From Candidatus Eremiobacterota bacterium (GTDB lineage Bacteria; Vulcanimicrobiota; Vulcanimicrobiia; Vulcanimicrobiales; Vulcanimicrobiaceae): 64,000 nt of DNA. The DNA lies in the NCBI GenBank assembly GCA_019235885.1, contig JAFAKB010000088.1, forward strand, positions 60,339 to 124,338, in the 5' to 3' direction. Position numbers and translations under genes: made by a program. Shown here one piece after another: positions 46,402 to 55,000 of this stretch (position 1 is the stretch's first letter; every line of letters starts with the position of its first letter). The notes below the pieces were generated by a model that worked only from the letters and a program-made list of their open reading frames with translations, had not been told where the DNA came from and made no database searches.

Positions 46402-48744
46402 CTAGAAGCTCTGTCCGATTCCGAACGAGGTGTGCGTGCCCTGACTTCCCTTCGCGAAGTCGAGACGGATGGTGCGAAGCCCGAGCTGCGGGACGTCGAA
46501 GCGGAGCCCGACCCCGACGTCGCCGTGGAACGTGTAGCGGTTGAGGTCGAAGATGGTGGTCGTCATCCCCGAGGCGTCGGTCGAGGTCGACTTGCCGCCG
46601 CGGATGCGCGTGCCGCCCGACTCGACGAAGCCGACCACGGAGAACTTGCGGTCCTGCGTGAGCGGGACGCGCAGCTCGGCCTGCCCGAGCAGGATGTCGG
46701 TTCCGTAGAACGGGTCGGAATACCCGCGCAGATCCTGGTCCGAGAAGATGAACAGCTTGTTGGTCGGGATCGCGCCGGTCGAGATCCCGGCCCGGCCGTG
46801 GACGCCGAACGTCGCGTTGCGCATCACCGGGAAGAACTTCGCCGCGTCGACGGTGATGAGCTGGTAGTTGAAGTCCGAGCCGAAGCTGTGGCTGCTGACC
46901 TCGTCCTGCAGCGTGACGTTGACGCCGCGGCGCGGGTTGAAGATGTCGTCGCGCGAGTCGGCGCCGACCCCGAACAGGAAGCTGCGGACGTTGTAGGGCT
47001 TGTTCGAGAGGATCTGCGCGAGCGAGGGGGCGGTGATCCCGACCGCGGCGCTCGGCGAGTTCGGGTCGACGGCGAACGGGCTGGTCGTCGCCAGCGGGTT
47101 CGGGTTCAGCAGCTGGGCGTTCGGGAAGACGTAGCCGCCCGGCAGGTCGGCCGACGCCGCGACCTTCTGGACGTTGACCCCGCCGGAAACGCGGTAGACG
47201 TCGCTCAGCCGGCGCCCGATCGTCGCCGAGATCCCGCTCGCGCGCGACTTGTAGGTCGACACGATCCCGTTCACGACCTGGAAGTTGGTCGGGTCGCTGG
47301 GGACGATCGTGACCGGGAAGGGCTGACCGCTGTTCGCGGCGGGACACGGGGTCGTCGCCGGGAGCGGCGTCGCCGTCGCCAGCGGCCGGCGGGCGCCGCC
47401 GAGCGGCGCGGGTGCCGGCGTCGTGATCACGCCCGCCGAGCAGGCCGCATACACCGGGTAGAAGTTCGTCTGCTGCTGGGTGAAGATGGTCGCCGCGAAG
47501 CTGTAGCGCTGAGACTTCTCGGTCTTCCCGACGTACGGGATCGTCACCGAGAGCTGCGCGTCGCTGACCCGCGAGCCGCGCTCGAGGCGCACCGAGGCGC
47601 CGTTGCCGGTCCCGTTGATGTTGTTCTCCTGGTACGAGAGGGTCCCGGTCAGGCCGGTTCCCGTCAAGCCGCCCGAGTAGCCGGCGCCGACCTGCGCGGT
47701 CCCGGTCCGCTGCTCCTTGACCTGCCAGTTGAGCGTCACCAGCGCCGGGCGCTTGGGATCGGGGCCGGGCTTGGCCTGGAAGTCGATCTTCTCGAAGAAG
47801 CCCAGGTTGTTGAGCCGGTCGTAGTCGCGGCGCAGCCCGGAGTCGGTGACGATCGCGCCCGGCAGCAGCCGCAGCTCGCGCCGGATCACGTCGTCGTGGG
47901 TCTTGGTGTTGCCGGTGATCTCCACCGCGCCGACCCGCAGGACGCTGATCGTGTAGCGCACGTCGGCGGTCCCGGCCTTCTGGTCGATCGTCGTCGGGTC
48001 GACGCCGGCCTCGACGTCGCCGATCTTCAGGTCGTACTTCTCGTAGAGCGTCTTGAGCGCGTCGTAGTCCTTGTCGCGCTGCGCTTCGGAGTACGGGCTG
48101 CCGGGCTTGGTGACGAGCGCGTTCTGGATCAGGTTCGGCGGCAACACCGGGTCGGCTTCCGGGTACGGGGTGATGATGATCTTGTTGACCGTCAGCCCTT
48201 CCTGAATCTTCAGCGTCAGGACGCCGTCGGGGCTGATGTTGACGTCGGTGACGTGCGAGGGCAGCTGCCCGCCGAAGCCGATCTTGTCGTAGTAGCTGTT
48301 GATCTTCAGCACGTCTTGCTGGTAGGTCTTGATGTTGAAGACCTGGCCCGGCGCGGTGTCCATCAAGGCCATCAGCGTGTCGGCCGAGACGCTCTTGTTG
48401 CCCTCGAACCGGATCGAGGTGACGACCGGGTTCTCGATCACGCGGAAGGTCACGGCGACCCCGTCGGGGCGCTGCTTGATGATCGGCGGCGCCTGGTCGG
48501 CGAAGAACCCGAGGTCGGCGATCGCGCGCAGGTCCTGCTGCACGATGGCCGGGTCGAACGGGTCGCCGACTTTCGTCTTCACGACGGAGAGGATGCGGTC
48601 GGTCGGGATGTGGGCGTTCCCGGTGACCGAGACCGAGACGACGGTGGGGGCGGCCGGCGCCGAGTAGGCCGGGGGCATCACCAAACCCAGAAACGCAAGC
48701 ACGGCGAGCACGGTGCGCGGCGTGCGGCGGAGCCGTTCGAACAA
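46402..48744 (-). CDS. bamA: BamA/Omp85 outer-membrane protein assembly factor
   Basis: A 780-residue protein: signal peptide (about 1-28), then POTRA domains (about 33-370, starting TVVSVSVTGNAHIPTDRILSVV and including VTSIRFEGNKSVSADTL and VGAVEITGNTKTHDDVIRREL), then a 16-strand-type barrel with YRFS-like and VRGY-like blocks (DQDLRGYSDPFYGTDILLGQAEL) and a C-terminal aromatic (FGIGQSF). It inserts beta-barrel proteins such as the SLH porin. It is the first gene of the envelope operon. The promoter should be in the 405-bp region upstream. Confidence 0.93.
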   Translation of the reverse strand: MFERLRRTPRTVLAVLAFLGLVMPPAYSAPAAPTVVSVSVTGNAHIPTDRILSVVKTKVGDPFDPAIVQQDLRAIADLGFFADQAPPIIKQRPDGVAVTFRVIENPVVTSIRFEGNKSVSADTLMALMDTAPGQVFNIKTYQQDVLKINSYYDKIGFGGQLPSHVTDVNISPDGVLTLKIQEGLTVNKIIITPYPEADPVLPPNLIQNALVTKPGSPYSEAQRDKDYDALKTLYEKYDLKIGDVEAGVDPTTIDQKAGTADVRYTISVLRVGAVEITGNTKTHDDVIRRELRLLPGAIVTDSGLRRDYDRLNNLGFFEKIDFQAKPGPDPKRPALVTLNWQVKEQRTGTAQVGAGYSGGLTGTGLTGTLSYQENNINGTGNGASVRLERGSRVSDAQLSVTIPYVGKTEKSQRYSFAATIFTQQQTNFYPVYAACSAGVITTPAPAPLGGARRPLATATPLPATTPCPAANSGQPFPVTIVPSDPTNFQVVNGIVSTYKSRASGISATIGRRLSDVYRVSGGVNVQKVAASADLPGGYVFPNAQLLNPNPLATTSPFAVDPNSPSAAVGITAPSLAQILSNKPYNVRSFLFGVGADSRDDIFNPRRGVNVTLQDEVSSHSFGSDFNYQLITVDAAKFFPVMRNATFGVHGRAGISTGAIPTNKLFIFSDQDLRGYSDPFYGTDILLGQAELRVPLTQDRKFSVVGFVESGGTRIRGGKSTSTDASGMTTTIFDLNRYTFHGDVGVGLRFDVPQLGLRTIRLDFAKGSQGTHTSFGIGQSF

Positions 48745-49149
48745 GCGGAAGACGTCCTTCGTACGATGGGGAGCCCTGGCGCGGCAGCCGTGGGCGACCG
48801 GCGGGTTGCTGGTATGGGATGAACGCGTGACGGTCGGTGCGCGTTCCCGGCCACAGGGTACGACATGCCGCGCTCAGGGCCTTTCGGGCGAGCCGTCCGC
48901 GGACTGCCGCCCGACTGTCGCAGCTCGACAGTGGGGCGGCACGCGTCGCCGCGATACCTGCCGCGCATATTATTGGATCAGATCGGTCCTCATCCGAAGC
49001 GAAAAGGACCGATGTGGCCGGAAGCGCGCCCAGCGCAGTCTCGGTTCGACCGCCTCCGCTGGAGCGCGACCAACCGAACGCGTGTTCCCCATCTGAGTTC
49101 GGACCGCGATCTCGGCCGCTGGCGACGAGAGCTAAACGGTTACCGCCTG
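48745..49149. promoter_or_regulatory. Leader and promoter region upstream of bamA
   Basis: This 405-bp stretch between the HD gene and bamA contains no convincing gene. An AT-richer patch near 48965-48980 (minus strand CCAATAATATG) could be a -10 region for the operon. Next to it is the inverted repeat described separately. Short open frames here lack ribosome-binding sites and motifs. Confidence 0.4.
48982..49013. repeat. Inverted repeat ATCGGTCC/GGACCGAT upstream of bamA
   Basis: Perfect 8-bp arms at 48982-48989 and 49006-49013 are separated by 16 bp, adjacent to the AT-rich patch. It may be an operator for the bamA operon, or the terminator-like end of the HD transcript, although no T-run follows. 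Confidence 0.4.
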
Positions 49150-50574
49150 TTAGGCCGGCAAACCAGCGTGCGTGACGCGCTCTCGGAAGCGCTGCTCAAT
49201 CTCGGCACGCCGTCCGACCTGTTCGGGCGGAAGCAATACGAACACACGGATGATCTCGACGTTGTAATCAGCGAGAATCGAACACATCGCGTGTCGCACT
49301 GATGTTATGACCACCGATTCACCACCGGGCTTCGTAAGGCGGATCATCTGATTTGCCTGATCCTCGTCGTCATTTTTTTCTTCGTCGAGCGCCCCCGAAA
49401 GGGCCGGCGCAGGCACCCGCGATCCGATCTTGGTCAACGCCTTTCGTTCGTGCCAGACTTTCCAAAGCCGCGGGTCAATGTCGAAGTCGGCCGCGGCCTG
49501 TAGCGCGCATTCGGTCAACTGTTTCCGAAGCTCGACGTAAACATCATACGCGCCCGGGCCCGGCTGAAAAGGTCTAGCAAGACGGTGAAACTCAGCAACC
49601 ATCTTCGGCGTCTTCCGGGCCAGCATCGCGCGCGCCATTAGCTCGGCAATCGGATCCCCGAACTTGCGTGGTGAGTTCAGCTCACGGTCAATGCGAGCAT
49701 AGATATCGTCATCGGTGAAGCGCGCCCACTTGCGATCCTTGATGGCGGTGACAATACCCTCCTCAGACACATCTAGATCGTTGTCGTCAAGCCCCAGGAG
49801 GGCCTGAATAACCTCTTTCAGGAGCCATTCCGACGCTGCAACCGTCCTATGGTACGCGACCTGCTGATAGTCTTCAAGACGAGCGATCAGGAACGCGTCT
49901 GCCGCTCTCACGGCTCTAAATGTCAAGCACGGCCGTTGCTCGTTGTCCTCGCAGAGCTGACTAATCATGTAGTCGAGGTCGATCGCGCCATATGGCAGCC
50001 CGGTGAAGTGACTTGTGCGCGGGAGGAAGTCGAGGCGATCTGCATCGAGGTCGCTGGAGATTAAATTTGCGAGCTTGAAATCAGGGTCCGAACGACTGAA
50101 GACGGACGCGACATCGCTCGGATTGATCCCGTCGTCCGAGAGAGCGCGCCTGACGTCTTCGTCGTACTCCAGGATTTTGCCGCCCACGTCTTCGTGCTTG
50201 AAGAACGGTGTCAGCTTCGCACAAAAGTTCTCAATAGCGTCCTGCGTCGCGTGCGAAAACGGGTAGTGCCCGACATCGTGCAAGAGGCCGGCGAGGCGCA
50301 GACGCTGGATCAACTCGTAATCGTCTGCAGTCAAGTCTTTGCCGCGACGGCGCAGTAGCGACTCGGCCATGCGTCCCGCGATGTGACAAGCGCCCACGCC
50401 GTGGGAGAAGCGCGAATAGTCCGCGCCTGGAAAGACGAGGCTCGCAAGGCCGAGCTGCTTGACCTTGCGCAGTCGCTGAAAGACGGCGCAATCGATGACG
50501 TCCCACTCGACCTTGCTGAGACCGATCGTACCGTGAACCGGATCGGCTATGCGCCGATAGTTAAACGTCCTTAT
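49150..50574 (-). CDS. HD-domain phosphohydrolase (COG1078/SAMHD1-like), probable non-AUG start
   Basis: About 474 residues if read from the ATA at 50574. The conserved N-terminus IADPVHGTIGLSKVEWDVID...FQRLRKVKQLG and FPGADYSRFSHG lies upstream of the first canonical start (GTG at 50397), so a protein starting there would lose an essential metal His (H58 of RFSHG). The HD pair is LLHDVGH (H99-D100). Relatives are dNTP triphosphohydrolases and related nucleases. No ATG, GTG or TTG exists between the upstream in-frame stop at 50605-50607 and 50397; GGGG lies seven bases before the ATA. It follows the YwgA-like gene, a recurrent pairing. Confidence 0.75.
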   Translation of the reverse strand: MRTFNYRRIADPVHGTIGLSKVEWDVIDCAVFQRLRKVKQLGLASLVFPGADYSRFSHGVGACHIAGRMAESLLRRRGKDLTADDYELIQRLRLAGLLHDVGHYPFSHATQDAIENFCAKLTPFFKHEDVGGKILEYDEDVRRALSDDGINPSDVASVFSRSDPDFKLANLISSDLDADRLDFLPRTSHFTGLPYGAIDLDYMISQLCEDNEQRPCLTFRAVRAADAFLIARLEDYQQVAYHRTVAASEWLLKEVIQALLGLDDNDLDVSEEGIVTAIKDRKWARFTDDDIYARIDRELNSPRKFGDPIAELMARAMLARKTPKMVAEFHRLARPFQPGPGAYDVYVELRKQLTECALQAAADFDIDPRLWKVWHERKALTKIGSRVPAPALSGALDEEKNDDEDQANQMIRLTKPGGESVVITSVRHAMCSILADYNVEIIRVFVLLPPEQVGRRAEIEQRFRERVTHAGLPA

Positions 50575-50594
50575 CGCAACACCCCGACGAAGGG

Positions 50595-51107
50595 TTATTG
50601 CGTCTTAACGTGCTCCCGAAGCGCCTGCTTTCCCTGCTCAAGATAGCGCGCGAGTTCGGGCTTCTGCTCGCGTATCACACGGTCTACGTTTGCTTCGTCC
50701 TTACGGGACACGCGGCGAAGATAGTCAATGGAGCCAACGAGCTCGAGCCAGTCCGCGTCGCTTAGCTCCACGCCGGCGGGAACGGCAAAAAGCCCCGTTG
50801 CCGCCTTGAGCTTGCTAAGCTGGGCTTCCGAACTCACGGCGTAGCCGTTCGGCGATTCCCCGACTGCGAGCGATTCCGCCAGCGAGTAGTAGTCGCGCGC
50901 CAGGCTGGGGCTGTACGGGCCCTTCTTGTACCAGCCGTAGCGGTAGCCGAGGTCTACGCCTCCTATGGCTTGGCCCAGGTAAACCGCCTTCTGCAGCCGC
51001 TTCCGGTCCACAACTGTATCGATAGTTGGCTTCACGTCCAGCGCGTCCAGGACGGACTTGAGCACGGCGAGCTTCGGCTGCATCTCTAGAAATACACTCG
51101 TCGACAT
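50595..51107 (-). CDS. YwgA-like protein
   Basis: A 170-residue protein with the YwgA signature: DRKRLQKAVYLGQAIG (35-49), then LGYRYGWYKKGPYSPSLARDYYSLAE (53-78). The rest is helical. This fold is related to the SocA/GepA-type antitoxin-associated domains (inference from the KRLQKAVYL...WYxxGPYS pattern). It is encoded directly upstream of the HD-domain gene and very probably in the same transcript. The pair recurs in bacteria, including Bacillus, without a settled function. A regulatory or protective role toward the HD enzyme is possible. Confidence 0.75.
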   Translation of the reverse strand: MSTSVFLEMQPKLAVLKSVLDALDVKPTIDTVVDRKRLQKAVYLGQAIGGVDLGYRYGWYKKGPYSPSLARDYYSLAESLAVGESPNGYAVSSEAQLSKLKAATGLFAVPAGVELSDADWLELVGSIDYLRRVSRKDEANVDRVIREQKPELARYLEQGKQALREHVKTQ

Positions 51108-51183
51108 CAGTTTTGCCTCCTGGCTGCGGGCGTGTCGGCCTCACAATCCGCCCGGCCGTCCCTGCTCCGCTGCTTCGAGAGTA

Positions 51184-51198
51184 TGGTACCAGAAAACT
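51184..51198. repeat. Direct repeat TGGTACCAGAAAACT, copy 1
   Basis: A 15-bp sequence with palindromic core TGGTACCA. It is repeated identically exactly 100 bp downstream, both copies in the same orientation. This copy is 77 bp upstream of the YwgA-like start, so it may be an operator of that transcript. Confidence 0.6.
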
Positions 51199-51283
51199 TT
51201 ACCTAGCAGTAGGGGCTTTCGAGAAAAAATACGCCAGATATTGGGATTCGCACGTATGTTCGCTAGCGGCTCAGCATATATTT

Positions 51284-51298
51284 TGGTACCAGAAAACT
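51284..51298. repeat. Direct repeat TGGTACCAGAAAACT, copy 2
   Basis: The second identical copy lies seven bases before the ATG of the small frame at 51306, over the expected ribosome-binding site. An autoregulatory operator or a mobile-element boundary repeat would both fit. Confidence 0.6.
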
Positions 51299-51305
51299 CT
51301 CCGAC

Positions 51306-51588
51306 ATGGGACGACCAGGCAAGCACGGGAACGTCCGAGCGAAGATGCACTATCCGGTCGCGCCTGAGACGAGGGGCATCCTCGCGACGCTCGCGGACCA
51401 GCTGAGAAGGAACATCCCGGCGTGCTCATAGATGGCCTGGCTATGGGCCTGTGGCGGGCGCTTCGCGGCGAGGAGCCGCCGCCACCACCTCCGCCACCCC
51501 AGCCGCCCCTCGGGAAGGGGCCACGCGGGCCTCGGGCTCCCCGCAATCCGAAGAACGCGCCGACTTCGACGTTACGCGCTGGTACGTG
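51306..51588 (+). pseudogene. Small broken gene, possibly a ribbon-helix-helix-like protein
   Basis: An ATG at 51306 opens a 41-codon frame (MGRPGKHGNVRAK..., ...RGILATLADQLRRNIP) that stops at 51431. In the -1 frame the reading continues sensibly as GVLIDGLAMGLWRALRGEEP followed by a run of prolines and a Lys/Arg/Pro tail, stopping near 51588. The joined product would be about 93 residues and looks like a small DNA-binding repressor with a Pro-rich tail. This is either a one-base deletion (pseudogene or sequencing error) or a frameshift signal. The family call is weak. Confidence 0.35.
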
Positions 51589-52021
51589 ACGCGTCGGGCT
51601 GCTGCGGGCTTGACGGCGGTCGCCGATGCAGCCCATGCGTGTACGCGCACTCGTCGACAAATTGCCAGGTGCGGCCCAACAGCCCCAGAGGTATCCGCAA
51701 GCGATCACGGCGCCGCTGTGGGCTAAGCGGAAATACTCTTTGGCTGTAAGGTTCGAGGCGTAATGCCGCAAGAAAGTACTCACTGAACGTGGCTGTAAAG
51801 CTGCGCTGAATCGGTGCACACGCGACCCCGGTCATGGATAGCTCGCGTATCTTAGGCGGTGCCCCCATTGATAAGGACTAGAGCATGACGTAGTGACCGC
51901 GCGTCATGTCCCTCGCCACTGCGCTCAATCGTGTGAATGAGGGGACTTGTTGTGCGCCTGATCCGCGTTGCTGCTGACCGATGCGGCGCAGCTTGTTCAG
52001 ACTACCGCTCGACTGTCGCGC
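51589..52021. other. Intergenic stretch downstream of tamB with no recognisable gene
   Basis: About 430 bp between the small broken gene and the tamB stop. Several overlapping open frames exist on both strands, but none has a family motif, a good start or consistent codon use. No tRNA or strong terminator was seen. It may be remnant sequence of an insertion between tamB and bamA. Confidence 0.4.
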
Positions 52022-55000
52022 TTATGGGTATTTGCGCACGATTGACAAGGTGAAGCCTTTGCGGTTCGAGAGCGGCTGGATGCCCTTGAGCCGCAGGATG
52101 TTGCCGCCTTGGCCGGGCTGAATCGCCGGATCGCCGTTCTGCTGGAAGTAGTTGAACTGCACCGAGGTGACCGCGTCGGGCCGGGCGGTGAAGCCCGCGG
52201 TCGTGCGCACCGGGTTCGAGAGCGTCTGCCCGAAGCTGAAGTAGACGTCGCGCCGGCCGAGCTGCTTGAGCGCGTTGTAGCCGATCCCGCCGCCGTAGTC
52301 GACGGTCAGCTCGAAGTCGGTCAGGCCGAGGGGTCCGGTGAAGAGACGCTCGACCGGCGTGAGGAAACGCTGCGCGAGCTGGCCGTTGAGGATCGAGAAC
52401 GCCTCTTGGTTGAAGCTGATCACGCCGGCTTGATACGGCGTGACGCCGGGCGGGAGGAGCGGGTTCGACTCGCCGGGCGCGCCGCGCAGCGTGGTGCCGT
52501 TCTGCTGCTGGCCGAAGTTCACCGCACCGAACACCGACGCGTCGAGCAGCAAGCCGATGATCTGCTCTTGCGAGTACGGCGGGTTCGACGAGTACTGAAT
52601 CACGGAGCCCGTGCCCGCCGCCAGCTCGTCGGCCGGGCCGTCGACGGTAACGACGATGTCGGCGCTGCCGACCGCGTTGCGCGTCGGATCCGGGTCGGGA
52701 TTGGTGACGTGCGCGAACGCGCGCAGGTCGATGTACGGCAGCAAGCCGCGCGAGGGATCGAACGCGACCGCGGCCTGCTGCACGCGGAACACGCGGTTGT
52801 AGGTCGAGAAGATTCCGCCCGGCGTGGCGGTCAGCACGCCGGCCAGCTGCGGCGCCGAGAGCGAGCCGGTCAAGTCGACCGATCCGGTCGTGCCGATGTC
52901 GATGTACGGTGAGTTCGCCTGCACGCGAACGTTCTTGCCGGCGCGCGCCATCACGTCGAGCGCGACGTCGAACGGCAGCCCGCCGCCGCTTCCGCCGGCA
53001 GCGCTTGCGCCGCCGCTCGCGCTGCGGTAGATCGACAGGATCGGGATCGACGCGTTCGAGAGCGCCAGGTCGCCGGTCAGCACCGGCTTCGGTTTCGCGC
53101 TGCGCAGCTGCAGCGTGCCGTCGACCGTGCCGCGGCCGTAGTTCGGGTTGTCGAGCTGCGCGCCGTGCGCGGTGAGCTGGATCGTGTAACCGGTGTCCGG
53201 CGCGCCCGGGAACGGCAAGGTGAAGTCACCACTGCCGTCGAGCGTCCCGCGCCCGAGGTTCGCGTGCAGCGCTTGCAGCGCGACGCTCGTCCCCGCGAAC
53301 GCCAGCTGCGCGTTCGCGTTGGCGACGCCGGCGCGGTCGAGCGCCGAGAAGTACGAGCCCTTCGCCAGCGTGACGTTGCCGTCGACGCGCGGCGCGCCGA
53401 CCGTCCCTTCGATCGCGAGCCGGCCGTCGACCGTCCCGCCCAGTTTCGTCTGCGGACCGGGAACGAACGGCGCGAACGGCGCGAGGTCCAGCCCGCCGAG
53501 TGCGAGCGTGAACGAGAGCGCGGCCTTCGGGCTCACCCCGAGCGGGCGCAGCGTGAGCGGAAGCTGACCCGCGATGAGCACGTTGCCTTTCCCGAACGTC
53601 GCCTCGGCGTCGTTCACCTGCAGCGTCTTACCGTCGAAGCCGACGTTGCCGAGCACGCGCGGAACCGCGAGCGAGCGGTAGCGGCCGTTCGCGATCTCGA
53701 AGCCGAGCGTTGCGCGCGGCTTCGCGAACGTGCCGCCGATCCGCGCGTCGGCTTGCACCGCGCCGCCGATGTCGTAGCGCGGACCTTTCGGATCGATCGT
53801 CGCCAGCGCTTTCGCGAGGTCGGCGGCCTGCGCGTGAATCGCCAGCGCGAGCGGATCGGCGGTCGAAAGCCCGAACGAGCCGCTCGCATCGAAGCGCACG
53901 AAGCCCAGATCGACGACGCTGTTGGCAAGCGAGACGCGCGAACCGTCGCTGCGCGCGTGCACGTTTCCGGCGTACACCTTGTAGCCGAAGAACGAGCCGT
54001 TGGCGATCGTCGCGTCGCCGTTCACGCCGAGCCGCGGCCAGCGGCCGGCGAGCGAGCCGTTCGCGTCGACTTGGCCCAGCAGCGGCGCGGTGATCCCGAA
54101 CGGCGGCAGCCAGGTGCCGAGATCGACGTGCTGCGCGTGGACGTTCGCGCGATACGTCGCGCGCTCGATCGCCGCGACCGGGTTGCCGGCGGCGGCGACC
54201 ATCGTTCCGTTCGCGCGCAACGCGCCGTGCGCGCCGCGCACGTTCAGCGCCGCGGTGACGGTCCCGCCGCGCTGCGACCAGCTCGCGTCGGTGGTGCCGA
54301 ACGCGAACCGGCGGTAGCGGAAGTTCGTCACGTCGACGCGGCCCGCGGTGCGCGTGGCGACCCCGTCGTTCGCGAACGAGAGCGCGACCCGGCCTTTGCC
54401 GTCGAGCGTCTCGGCTTCGTCGAAGTAGTCGTCGAAGTCGGCCAAGTTCGCCGCGTCGCTCCGCACGTCGACGTTGAACGCGCGGTTCGCGACCGAGACC
54501 GACGCGTCGACCTGCGCGTGCGTCGAACCGACGGTGACGACGCCGTTCGTCGCCTGCACCGCGCTGGGCGAGGCGACGAGCGCGGCGCGCGCGGCGTGAA
54601 AGGCAAGCCCGTTGTACGAGCCTTCGGGGACGGCGACCTCGCCGGCGACGCGCGGCCGCGCGCCGTTGCCGCGGATACGCACGTTCGCCGAGAAGCTCCC
54701 TTCGAGATACTTCACGGGGAGCTTCAGCGCGCGGCGCACTTCGCCGACGTCGCCGATCGGCACGGTTGCGTTCAGGTCGTACGCCAGCGCGTTCGGGCCG
54801 CTCGAGCCGACCCCGAAGACGCGCCCGGCGAACCGCCCGTAGGTGGTGCCGAACGCCGCCACGCCGGTGCGCACGTCGGCGGTCCCGCGGGCCAGCGCGA
54901 GATCGGCGCCGCCGCTGATCGGATAGCCCGCCGCGACGCCGTCCGCGAGCGAGACGACGCCGTCGAACGAGGGCGCGCCGCCGCGCACGTCGGCGACGCC

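Noticed and set aside
51271..51819. Minus-strand frame of 182 codons in accessory island 2
   Set aside because: The codon pattern changes along its length and includes a long Gly run that mirrors the Pro-rich region on the other strand. No motif or ribosome-binding site was found.
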